25,575 bases of DNA from Zeimonas sp039807785. Lineage in GTDB: Bacteria; Pseudomonadota; Gammaproteobacteria; Burkholderiales; Burkholderiaceae_E. Shown here piece by piece: positions 6,746 to 13,832 of the stretch; the stretch's first letter is position 1; every line of letters starts with the position of its first letter. Where the stretch lies: positions 1 to 25,575 of the forward strand of contig JBDHRX010000038.1 of assembly GCA_039807785.1 (NCBI GenBank), given 5' to 3'. The position numbers and the translations under genes were made by a program. The notes below the pieces were generated by a model that saw nothing but the letters and a program-made list of their open reading frames with translations, was not told the DNA's origin and did no database searches.

Positions 6746-8392
6746 TCAGGCGACGGCCAGCCCGGCCGCGCAGACCCGGTTCTTGCCGGCGCGCTTGGCC
6801 TCGTACATCGCCTCGTCGGCGCGCGCCACCGCGGCGTCCAGCGCCTCGTTCCCGCATACCTGTGCGACACCGGCCGAGAAGGTGATGAACACCTGCCGCG
6901 AATGGTGCAGGAACACGTCCGCGGTGAGCGCCCGCTGCACCGACCGCACCGCCTCGGCGGCCTGCTCCTCGTCGAGGTCGGGCAGCAGGATCACGAATTC
7001 CTCGCCGCCATAGCGCGCGCTCAGATCCATCGGACGCAGCCGGGCGCGCAGCAGCCCGCCGAGATGGCGCAGCGCCTGGTCGCCCGCCTGGTGGCCGAAC
7101 GCATCGTTGAGCCGCTTGAAATCGTCGACGTCGAGCAGCGCCAGGGAAAGCGCGCGGCCCTCGGCGCCGCAGCGCGCGGCCAGCTCGCCGAACGAGCGCT
7201 CCAGCCCGCGCCGGTTGAGCAGGCTGGTCAGGTGGTCGGTCATCACCTCGGTGCTCGCGGCGGTGAGCTCGCTGGCCAGCCGGCTGACTTCGTCCTCCAG
7301 CATCCGCGCGCGCGCGCTCGCCTGGACGAAATCGCTCTTCGATGCGTCCAGCTCCGCGTACATCGTCCGCGTCTCCTCGATCAGGTGACGCACCGTTCCC
7401 GCCAGCGCCGGCAGGTCGGGCGAGCGCTCGATCTCGTCGACGAAGGCGTTCAGCTTGCCGCCGAAGCGACCGCTCGATTCGGTCAGCGTGCGCAGCCAGT
7501 CGATGCACTGCGCGATCATCGTCTTCATCATCTGCAGCGAATCGCGGCGCATCTTCAGCAGGCGCTGGTGTTCCTCCGCGGTGCGCCTGAGCAGCCCCCG
7601 GGCCTGGACCAGGTTGCGCCGGTCCGGCACGCCATCGGCCGGGCGCAGCATCTCCCGGATCGAATCGAACTGCCGGCGCACCCACGCTTCCTCCTCGACC
7701 AGCGTCGGCACGGTCTCGCACACCACCACCAGGAGATCGGTCATGTCGTCGACCAGGCGCTGCAGCGACGGCGCGGCGCCCCCCGCGGAGCCGCCGTCCG
7801 CCCGTGCGACGCCCGGGGCGGAAGCGGACGAAGCGGAAGCGGACGAGGCAGGAACGGACGACGCCGGAGCCGACGAAGCGGGAGCGGACGAAACGGAAGC
7901 GGACGGGGCAGGAGCCGACGCGACGGGAACGGGCGCCTCGGGCAGCGCGCTCGGGTCGGCCGGCCCGTCCGACGGCACCGACTGCCAGCTCTCCATCAGC
8001 CGCCCCAACCGTTCGGCGAGCAGCGACGTATCCGCGCCCGACACCGCCAGCACCCGCGCGAGCGCTTCCTTCTTGCGCGCCGCGGTCCAGTGGCGATGCG
8101 GCAGCTCGAGCTGGCGCAGCAACTGGGCGATCAGCGCGCCCATCGGAATCGCCGGAGCGCGGGAGGCCCCGGCCGGCGCGGCCGATCGCGCCGACGCGGT
8201 GCCGGCCGCCGCAGGCGAGCGCGACGGGGCTTCCCCCCGTTCCCGGTCGCGCGCTGCCTCGACGCCGCCGACCGCGCGCCAGGCCAGCGCATACTGGTCG
8301 GGCGTGGGCGGCAGGCGCCGTTCGGCCAGGTGGAGCAGCGCCGCCCGCGCGAGCCGGGCGGCCGCGTTCTCGACGGAAACGTCGCGATTCAT
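6746..8392 (-). CDS. Diguanylate cyclase (GGDEF domain) with Ala/Ser/Pro-repeat linker
   Basis: The product is 548 residues with no membrane segment. Residues ~1-140 are a helical N-terminal region of no family I recognise. Residues ~155-195 are a low-complexity linker of 5-residue units. Residues ~205-380 are predicted helical and precede a GGDEF domain. The catalytic motif is GGEEF (462-466), an active variant. The allosteric inhibition site RxxD is present as R453-P-M-D456, exactly five residues before it. The substrate-site 'DVDDFKRLNDAFGHQAGD' is intact (421-438). The enzyme should make cyclic di-GMP from two GTP and be product-inhibited. The start ATG overlaps the TGA of the upstream phosphodiesterase gene as ATGA, with AGGGAG in front, so the two enzymes are translationally coupled. 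Confidence 0.9.
   Translation of the reverse strand: MNRDVSVENAAARLARAALLHLAERRLPPTPDQYALAWRAVGGVEAARDRERGEAPSRSPAAAGTASARSAAPAGASRAPAIPMGALIAQLLRQLELPHRHWTAARKKEALARVLAVSGADTSLLAERLGRLMESWQSVPSDGPADPSALPEAPVPVASAPAPSASVSSAPASSAPASSVPASSASASSASAPGVARADGGSAGGAAPSLQRLVDDMTDLLVVVCETVPTLVEEEAWVRRQFDSIREMLRPADGVPDRRNLVQARGLLRRTAEEHQRLLKMRRDSLQMMKTMIAQCIDWLRTLTESSGRFGGKLNAFVDEIERSPDLPALAGTVRHLIEETRTMYAELDASKSDFVQASARARMLEDEVSRLASELTAASTEVMTDHLTSLLNRRGLERSFGELAARCGAEGRALSLALLDVDDFKRLNDAFGHQAGDQALRHLGGLLRARLRPMDLSARYGGEEFVILLPDLDEEQAAEAVRSVQRALTADVFLHHSRQVFITFSAGVAQVCGNEALDAAVARADEAMYEAKRAGKNRVCAAGLAVA
7818..7933 (-). repeat. 15-bp tandem repeat, about 7.7 copies, in frame within the diguanylate cyclase gene
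   Basis: Written on the plus strand, the unit is GCGGAAGCGGACGAA. Seven 15-base units run head to tail from 7818 to 7922, with a partial eighth to 7933; copies differ at a few positions each. On the coding strand each unit is five codons, giving SAPAS-like pentapeptides (SAPAP, SASVS, SAPAS, SAPAS, SVPAS, SASAS, SASAP). The repeat sits in the linker between the N-terminal region and the helical segment before GGDEF. Because the period is a multiple of three, changes in copy number would alter linker length without breaking the frame. Confidence 0.9.
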
Positions 8393-10272
8393 TGCAGTAC
8401 TCCCTGAAGCGTCGCCGCGGCGCGCACGCGGCGCGCGGACGGCGAGCCGCCGCTCGCGAGCCGGCAGCGCTCGACGATCCGGTCGATCGCTTCCGGCAAC
8501 TGCGCGGCGCCGACCGGGCGCGACAGCAGGAACCCCTGCATCGCATGGCATTTCATCCCGAGCAGGGCCCGCGCCTGCGCGACGGTCTCCACGCCCTCGG
8601 CGAGCACCTGCAGGCGCAGGCTCCGGCCGAGCGCGACGATCGCCCGCACGACCGCCTCGCCCTGGGTCGAGGTTCCCAGCATGCGCACGAAGCTGCGATC
8701 CACCTTCAGCTTGCCGATCGGCAGGCGCGTCAGGTACGCGAGCGACGAATAGCCGGTCCCGAAGTCGTCCAGCGACAAGGACACGCCCAGGTCGCGCAGC
8801 GCCTGCAGCGCACCCAGGGTGCGCCCGAAGTCGCGCACCATGCACGATTCGGTCAGCTCGATCTCGAGCATCCCCGGCTCGAGGCGGTGCGCGTCGATCG
8901 CGGCCCGCACCGTCTCGGCCAGCGACGGCTTCTCGAAATGCAGGGTCGAGATGTTGACCGAGACCTTCGGCACGCGCAGCCCGGCGTCGCGCCAGGCGCG
9001 GATCTGGCGGCTCGCCTCGCGCACCGCCCATTCGCCGATCGGCACGATCAAGCCGCTCTGCTCCGCCAGCGGCACGAACTCCGCCGGCGGCACGATCTCG
9101 TCCTCGTGGCGCCAGCGCGCGAGCGCCTCGACGCCGATCAGCGTGCCGCGCACGACGTCCACGCAGGGCTGGTAGCTGAGCGAGAACTCGCCGCGCTCGA
9201 GCGCCTTGTGCAGCCCGCTGACCCGTTTCAGGCGCGCCCGCGCATCGGCATGCGGCAGCGGCGCGTACCAGCGATACGAACGGCTGCCGCGCAGCTTGGC
9301 GTCGGCGAGCGCCGAGTCGGCATGTGAAAGCAGCAGGCCGGCGGCGTCGCCGTCGCGCGGGTACAGCGCGATCCCGGCGCAGCCGGTGACGAAGCACTCG
9401 GTCCCGGCGATCGTGAGCGGCCGCGCGATCTCCTGCAGCAGCGCGTCGACCGGTTCGTCGAGCCGCCAGGGATCGAGCGCCCACGGCAGCAGCACCGCGA
9501 ACGCGTCGCCGGGCAAGCGCGCCAGCACCGGATCGCGGCCCGGGTCGGGGCTGCCCGCGAGGCGCGCGAGCCCGCGTCCCAGCCGCTCGGCGACCAGGCA
9601 GATCGCCTCGTCGCCAGCCACCTGCCCCAGCGATTCGTTGATCTGGGCGAAGCGGTCGAGGTCGATCGCGACCACGGCCACCTGGTGGCCGGCGCGTCGC
9701 GCCTCGGAAACCGCCTCGGTGCACAGCGCCAGGAAGCGGTTGCGGTTCGGCAGCCCGGTCAGCGCATCCACGCTGATCAGGCGCTCCATGTCCTGCTCCA
9801 GGCGCGCGCGCTCGTCGTGACGCGAGCGCAGCTCGCGCTCGACCCTGGCCGCGCGACACTGGCGCCGGACGCGGTCGACCAGCAACGCCCAATGGCGCGA
9901 CCGGACGAAGAAATCGGTCGTCTCGCCGTCGAGCGCCTGCTCGGGGAGCCGTCCCTCCCGGGCATCGACCACGAGCAGCACCGGACAATCGGCCAGGCCG
10001 GCATCGAAGGCCGGGCCGCCCGCCGCTCCGGCCTCCGCCCGCCAGCCGGGCACGGCCAGGGCCGCATCGACGATCAGCAGCGCCGCCGGCCGCGGCAGGC
10101 GCATCCGCGCGAGCCCGGCGAGCGCGTCGCAGGCGACGACCTCGTGGCCCCGGGCACGCAGCGCCTGCTCCGCCTGGGCGCGCCAGTCCGCGTCCCCGTC
10201 GACGAGGACGATCGGTCCGTGCTCCGGCACGCCAGCCGGCCAGGCGGGGGGAAACCCGGTCATGTCGTTCAT
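8389..10272 (-). CDS. Receiver-GGDEF-EAL protein, probable cyclic di-GMP phosphodiesterase
   Basis: The product is 627 residues. Residues ~19-135 look like a receiver domain: acidic 'DGDAD' (25-29) and a potential phospho-acceptor D69 in 'LLIVDA', but the usual lysine is replaced by arginine ('FFVRS', R124). Residues ~165-335 are a GGDEF domain whose active motif is degenerate (PGDAF, 254-258), so cyclase activity is unlikely. Residues ~350-605 are a complete EAL domain: E382-A-L, N440, E472, D502-D503 in 'DDFGTGYSSL', K523, E559 and 'QGFLLSRP'. All metal and catalytic positions appear present, so it should hydrolyse cyclic di-GMP to pGpG. The ATG at 10272 lacks a clear Shine-Dalgarno; M4 at 10263 is an alternative. 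The stop is coupled by ATGA to the diguanylate cyclase gene. Confidence 0.9.
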   Translation of the reverse strand: MNDMTGFPPAWPAGVPEHGPIVLVDGDADWRAQAEQALRARGHEVVACDALAGLARMRLPRPAALLIVDAALAVPGWRAEAGAAGGPAFDAGLADCPVLLVVDAREGRLPEQALDGETTDFFVRSRHWALLVDRVRRQCRAARVERELRSRHDERARLEQDMERLISVDALTGLPNRNRFLALCTEAVSEARRAGHQVAVVAIDLDRFAQINESLGQVAGDEAICLVAERLGRGLARLAGSPDPGRDPVLARLPGDAFAVLLPWALDPWRLDEPVDALLQEIARPLTIAGTECFVTGCAGIALYPRDGDAAGLLLSHADSALADAKLRGSRSYRWYAPLPHADARARLKRVSGLHKALERGEFSLSYQPCVDVVRGTLIGVEALARWRHEDEIVPPAEFVPLAEQSGLIVPIGEWAVREASRQIRAWRDAGLRVPKVSVNISTLHFEKPSLAETVRAAIDAHRLEPGMLEIELTESCMVRDFGRTLGALQALRDLGVSLSLDDFGTGYSSLAYLTRLPIGKLKVDRSFVRMLGTSTQGEAVVRAIVALGRSLRLQVLAEGVETVAQARALLGMKCHAMQGFLLSRPVGAAQLPEAIDRIVERCRLASGGSPSARRVRAAATLQGVLQ

Positions 10273-10341
10273 CGGTATGTCGTTTTTTGGCGAATCCGTC
10301 CCGGGCGATGCCGCGACCGGGATCGGGATGCGCGCCGTCTC

Positions 10342-10369
10342 TTGTTTTCGTCCGGAGTTCCGGTAGATT
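10342..10369 (+). promoter_or_regulatory. Candidate sigma-70 promoter for the PAS histidine kinase
   Basis: TTGTTT (10342-10347) and TAGATT (10364-10369) are separated by 16 bp. They match 3 of 6 and 4 of 6 consensus bases, and would start transcription about 24 bp before the GTG at 10400. The elements are weak, and they share bases with the candidate sigma-28 promoter on the opposite strand. Confidence 0.35.
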
Positions 10370-10371
10370 TA
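10345..10371 (-). promoter_or_regulatory. Candidate sigma-28 (FliA) promoter for the phosphodiesterase-cyclase operon
   Basis: Read on the minus strand the sequence is TAAATCTA, 11 bases, GACGAAAA. The enterobacterial FliA consensus is TAAAGTTT-N11-GCCGATAA. The match is 5 of 8 in the -35 element and 6 of 8 in the -10 element, with the exact spacer. Transcription would begin roughly 65 bases before the ATG at 10272. This stretch is AT-richer than its surroundings. It overlaps a candidate sigma-70 promoter on the other strand, and the AT-richness may explain both matches. Confidence 0.4.
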
Positions 10372-10399
10372 GCCCGCCAATCGACCGTACGTCCCCCCG

Positions 10400-12292
10400 G
10401 TGACCCTCCGAACAGCCCGATCGGCCGGAAACAGCCGCACCGACTCGCTCCTTGCCGCGGCCTTGCTCGCCGCATTCTCGATCCTGGTCCTCGGGTTGCT
10501 GGTCGTCGCCCGATCGACGGCCGACCCCGCCGCCACGGGCGGGCCCGTCATGGCGCCCTCACCCTTCTGGTCGGTCACGCTGCTGGCGGGCTGCGCGCTC
10601 TGCGCCGCCGCCGTGGCGTTCATCGCACTGCGCGGCGGGTCGCGCTCGCGCCGCAACCTGGCCCGGCTGTCCGCCGACGCCGCGCGGATCGCGCTGGGCG
10701 AATACCGCTTCCCGATGGACGGCTACGAGCGGACCGGGCTGGAGCCGATCGCGACCGCTCTCGCCCGGCTCGGCACGCTGGTCGACGCGGCGGCGACGAT
10801 CATCGAGGACCGCGACCGGCAGCTCGCGACCCTGCGCACGCTGGGCGGAATGATCTACTGGGAGACCGGCGCCGACGGCCGGTACGCGCGCCTCGAGTTC
10901 GAGCCTTCGCTGCCCCGGCGGCTGCGTCTCGGCCAGCTCGGGCAGGCCCAGTTCGAACGCGCGACGCCGCTCGACGATGCCGGCTGGCAGGCCGCCACCG
11001 CCGCGATCGGCGAGCAGCGCCCTTTCGGCGAGCTGGCGTTGCGCCGCGCGGATGCCGACGGTCGAGGCGTCGAGGTGCTCGAATCGGGGCAGCCCCGCTT
11101 CGCCCCCGACGGCACCTTCCTCGGCTATGCCGGCGTGACGCGTCTCCGCAACGCCGCGGCGCCGGACCGGGCCGCCGAGGCCGCCCGCACTGCCCTGGAG
11201 ACCAGCTCGGAAGCCATCCTCGTGGTGGCGCTGCAGGACGGCACCCCGCTCGTGCGCGATCCCAACGCCGCGGCCGAGCAATTGTTCGAACGTCCCGGCC
11301 GCGAGCTCTCGGGCGCGCCGGTGAACGGCCTGTTCGACCCCGCCCAGCCGGGCGCCACGGCCCTGCTGGCCGATGCGATCCGCGAGTCCCGTCCGTTGCG
11401 CCGCGCCATGACGGTCGTGAACCGCTTCGGCGAGCGCATCGAGGTGCTCGTCCGCCTCGAGCCGCTCGACGACGGCCAGGCATCGACGGCGCTGCTGGTC
11501 CTCGACCCCCGCGAAGCCGAGCTGGCGGCGCTGCGCGCGCGCTCGCACGAAGGCCTCGCGCTGCGCCGGGAAGCCGCCCGCCAGGCCGAGCGGCTCGAGC
11601 GGCGCACGCGCGAGCTCGAGGCCTTCGCCTACGGCGTGTCGCACGACCTGCGCGCGCCGCTGCGCCTGGTCGAGGGCTACGCGCAGCTGTTGCGCGACGA
11701 CCGCGGCGGTACGCTCGACCCCGCCGGCCGCGAGCATCTCGAGCGCATCCTCACCGGCTGCGCGCGCATGGAGCGGATGATCGACGCCACCCTCACGCTG
11801 ACGCGAACCTCGACGCAGCCGATGATCGCGATGCCGGTCGACCTCGGCCGCATCGCGCGCGAGACGCTCGACGCGCTGGCGCGCGGCGCGCCCGGGCGCC
11901 GTGTCGAGGTGCGGGTCGGCGAGGGGCTCGAGACGCAGGGCGACCCGACGCTGCTGCGCACGATGATGGAGAACCTGCTCGGCAACGCCTGGAAGTACAC
12001 GGCGCGCTGCGAATCCGCGTCGATCCGCTTCGACGCCCGCCGCGACGCCGACGGCAACCGGGTCTTCTGCGTCGAGGACAACGGCAGCGGCTTCGACATG
12101 CGCCATGCCGATCGCCTGTTCGGGCTGTTCCAGCGCCTGCACCCGGAGTCCGAGTTCCCCGGCAACGGAATCGGGCTGGCCACCGTGCAGCGCATCGTCC
12201 AGCGCCACGGCGGCACCATCTGGGCCGAATCGTCGCCCGGCCAGGGCAGCCGCTTCTACTTCACGCTGCGCGGGCCGGACCGGCCGGACTGA
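10400..12292 (+). CDS. Membrane-bound PAS sensor histidine kinase, no adjacent cognate regulator
   Basis: The product is 630 residues. Two membrane helices (about 17-37 and 57-77) enclose a short ~20-residue periplasmic loop, so a large external sensor is absent. Sensing is probably done by the membrane or by two PAS-like regions (~143-250 and ~262-370). A coiled segment (~372-408) leads to the HisKA domain with H415 in 'GVSHDLRAPLR', then HATPase_c with N box 'MMENLLGNAWKYT', G1 'VEDNGSGFD' (D560), F box 'LFGLFQRLH' and G2 'GNGIGLA'. The kinase core resembles the phytochrome-like/PAS class common in proteobacteria. The GTG at 10400 is the first start after the candidate promoter and has no good Shine-Dalgarno. 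It is divergent from the receiver-GGDEF-EAL gene, which is a possible partner (inference). Confidence 0.88.
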   Translation: MTLRTARSAGNSRTDSLLAAALLAAFSILVLGLLVVARSTADPAATGGPVMAPSPFWSVTLLAGCALCAAAVAFIALRGGSRSRRNLARLSADAARIALGEYRFPMDGYERTGLEPIATALARLGTLVDAAATIIEDRDRQLATLRTLGGMIYWETGADGRYARLEFEPSLPRRLRLGQLGQAQFERATPLDDAGWQAATAAIGEQRPFGELALRRADADGRGVEVLESGQPRFAPDGTFLGYAGVTRLRNAAAPDRAAEAARTALETSSEAILVVALQDGTPLVRDPNAAAEQLFERPGRELSGAPVNGLFDPAQPGATALLADAIRESRPLRRAMTVVNRFGERIEVLVRLEPLDDGQASTALLVLDPREAELAALRARSHEGLALRREAARQAERLERRTRELEAFAYGVSHDLRAPLRLVEGYAQLLRDDRGGTLDPAGREHLERILTGCARMERMIDATLTLTRTSTQPMIAMPVDLGRIARETLDALARGAPGRRVEVRVGEGLETQGDPTLLRTMMENLLGNAWKYTARCESASIRFDARRDADGNRVFCVEDNGSGFDMRHADRLFGLFQRLHPESEFPGNGIGLATVQRIVQRHGGTIWAESSPGQGSRFYFTLRGPDRPD

Positions 12293-12303
12293 GGCCGGAC
12301 CGA

Positions 12304-12321
12304 GGCGCGCGCTCGCGCGCC
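12304..12321. terminator. Perfect inverted repeat between convergent genes (possible bidirectional terminator)
   Basis: GGCGCGCG-CT-CGCGCGCC is an 8-base perfect inverted repeat in the 64-bp gap between the convergent histidine-kinase and monooxygenase genes, about 12 bp past the kinase stop. It can form a 7-pair stem with a four-base loop. No T tract follows on either strand, so it may be a weak or factor-assisted terminator. Confidence 0.35.
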
Positions 12322-12356
12322 GCCGCGTCGCGGAACCGGTCGCCCGGGTACCGGGA

Positions 12357-13832
12357 TCAGGCCCGCGCCGGCGATCCCGGGACGAACCGCGACATCTCCC
12401 GGCGCAGCAGCTCGAGCGCGTCGTCCCGCGCATCCGCCCCGGCCAGCCGGAACAGCAGGTTGGTGGTGGCCGAAGCGGAGACCTCGCCGACCAGCGGCTC
12501 GTCGAGCGAGGCGGCGGGATCGGTACCGTTCAGGCGGGCGAAGCGCACCGCCATGTCGCTCAGCCTCAGGAGCGCGGTTCGATGCGATTCCGCACGGCAG
12601 CGCTCGATCCCGAGACGCAACTCCCGTTCGCCGGGCATCGGCCGCACTCCGGACCACGCATAGGCGAGATACCGCGCCTGCTGCTCGATGGGCGGGAAAT
12701 AGGAGCCCACCTGGTACCAGAATCCGATGAATCCGAGCCCCGGAAGGTCGGGGTGGAACGTGAACTCGTGCAGGTCCAGGCCGTCGTCATCGAGGTTCAG
12801 AATCGCGGCGATCTCGTCGGACAGGAACGGAAGATTCAGCTTGAAGCCGGTGCCGCAGATCACGCCGTCGGCCTCGACCTCGGTACCGTCCCGGAACACG
12901 ATGCGACGCCCTTCGATGCCCTCGAACCAGGGCACCGGAGTCAGGCGCCCGTCCGCCACCAGATGGAGATAGTGGGACGAGGTCGTGAAACCGGCCTTGC
13001 CGACGTCGGGATCGGGCGCCGGCGCTCCGTACCTGGCCGGGCTGCCCATCGCCTGCAGGACGAAGTTCCTCTGCCTGATCCTTTTCTCGTCCTGGCCCAG
13101 CGCCTCGCCCGCCATCACGCCCCCATAGGTCTGCGTGAGGTACTCGTACGGCGTGCCGGCGATCATCTTCGGCAGCACGTAGCGCTGGCGTCGCTGCGCC
13201 ACGTGAACGCTGGCCGCTCCGAGCATGGCCAGGTCCGAGGCGATCTCGAGCGCCGAGATCGACCCCCCCGCCACGACGATGCGCTTGTCCCGGTACGCGG
13301 CCGGGTCCTGGTAGTCGAACGTGTGCCTGACGCCCAGCGCTCCGGTGAATCGGTCCGCGCCCGGGAGATCCGGAATCACCGGCTTGTTGAAGCGCCCGCT
13401 GGCGACCACCACCTTGTCGAACACCCGGGTCTCGGTGCCGGCCCCGGGGTTCGATACGGTGACCGCGAATCCCTCCGCGGCCCGCTCGACCTCGACGACC
13501 CGGGTCGAGCACCTGACGTGGTCCAGCAGGCGGAACTGCCCGGCATAGGCGGCCAGGTACGCGAGAACCTGGCGATTGTGGGGGAAGACCGGAGTTCCCT
13601 CGGGAAAGGCCAGGTCGGAAAAGCAGGTCACCGCCCGGGACGTATTGGTGCGCATGTCCCGCCATATGCCGCTGTTCGGATTGGCGTTGTTCCACTGCCC
13701 GCCGATCGCGTCGTGGCTCTCGAAGATCGTGACCGAATGGCCGTGCTGCTTCAGCCAGCGCGCCGCTGCCAGCCCGCCGGGACCCGCTCCGATGATGGCG
13801 ACCCTATTCGACTGCATTCCGGTGTTCTCCAT
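12357..13832 (-). CDS. Flavin-containing monooxygenase (FMO-like, NAD(P)H- and FAD-binding)
   Basis: The product is 491 residues. FAD-binding GAGPGG lies at 15-20, followed by 'GGQW' (44-47). A second nucleotide-binding fold 'VVAGGSISALEIA' is at 187-199, and 'GTGF' comes later, as in FMO and Baeyer-Villiger-type enzymes. The family fingerprint between the two folds (FxGxxxHxxxF/Y) is present only in altered form: 'FTGALGVRHTFDY' (162-174) has five rather than three residues between G and H. The C-terminal 'FIGFW...E..ARY' pattern is FMO-like. The enzyme should use NADPH and O2 to oxygenate a small molecule (N-, S- or ketone oxidation); the substrate is unknown. It is the last gene of the nine-gene unit, and its start lies within the end of the ligase gene. 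M6 (ATG at 13817) is an equally possible start. Confidence 0.85.
   Translation of the reverse strand: MENTGMQSNRVAIIGAGPGGLAAARWLKQHGHSVTIFESHDAIGGQWNNANPNSGIWRDMRTNTSRAVTCFSDLAFPEGTPVFPHNRQVLAYLAAYAGQFRLLDHVRCSTRVVEVERAAEGFAVTVSNPGAGTETRVFDKVVVASGRFNKPVIPDLPGADRFTGALGVRHTFDYQDPAAYRDKRIVVAGGSISALEIASDLAMLGAASVHVAQRRQRYVLPKMIAGTPYEYLTQTYGGVMAGEALGQDEKRIRQRNFVLQAMGSPARYGAPAPDPDVGKAGFTTSSHYLHLVADGRLTPVPWFEGIEGRRIVFRDGTEVEADGVICGTGFKLNLPFLSDEIAAILNLDDDGLDLHEFTFHPDLPGLGFIGFWYQVGSYFPPIEQQARYLAYAWSGVRPMPGERELRLGIERCRAESHRTALLRLSDMAVRFARLNGTDPAASLDEPLVGEVSASATTNLLFRLAGADARDDALELLRREMSRFVPGSPARA

Noticed and set aside
8389..10272. Bifunctional cyclase and phosphodiesterase activity for the receiver-GGDEF-EAL protein
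   Set aside because: The GGDEF motif is PGDAF, losing the key glycine and glutamate. Only a regulatory GTP-binding role is plausible, so I call it a phosphodiesterase.
10559..12433. A 624-codon antisense frame under the PAS histidine kinase
   Set aside because: The plus-strand frame has complete HisKA and HATPase motifs. The antisense product has no recognisable motif.
9685..12663. A 992-codon open frame on the plus strand spanning the phosphodiesterase start, the PAS kinase and the monooxygenase end
   Set aside because: It crosses three well-supported genes in other frames or strands and has a low-complexity Arg-rich composition. It is a high-GC shadow frame.
12357..13832. Type I Baeyer-Villiger monooxygenase
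   Set aside because: The BVMO fingerprint FxGxxxHxxxW is not met: spacing differs and the final aromatic is not Trp. A general FMO-like call is safer.
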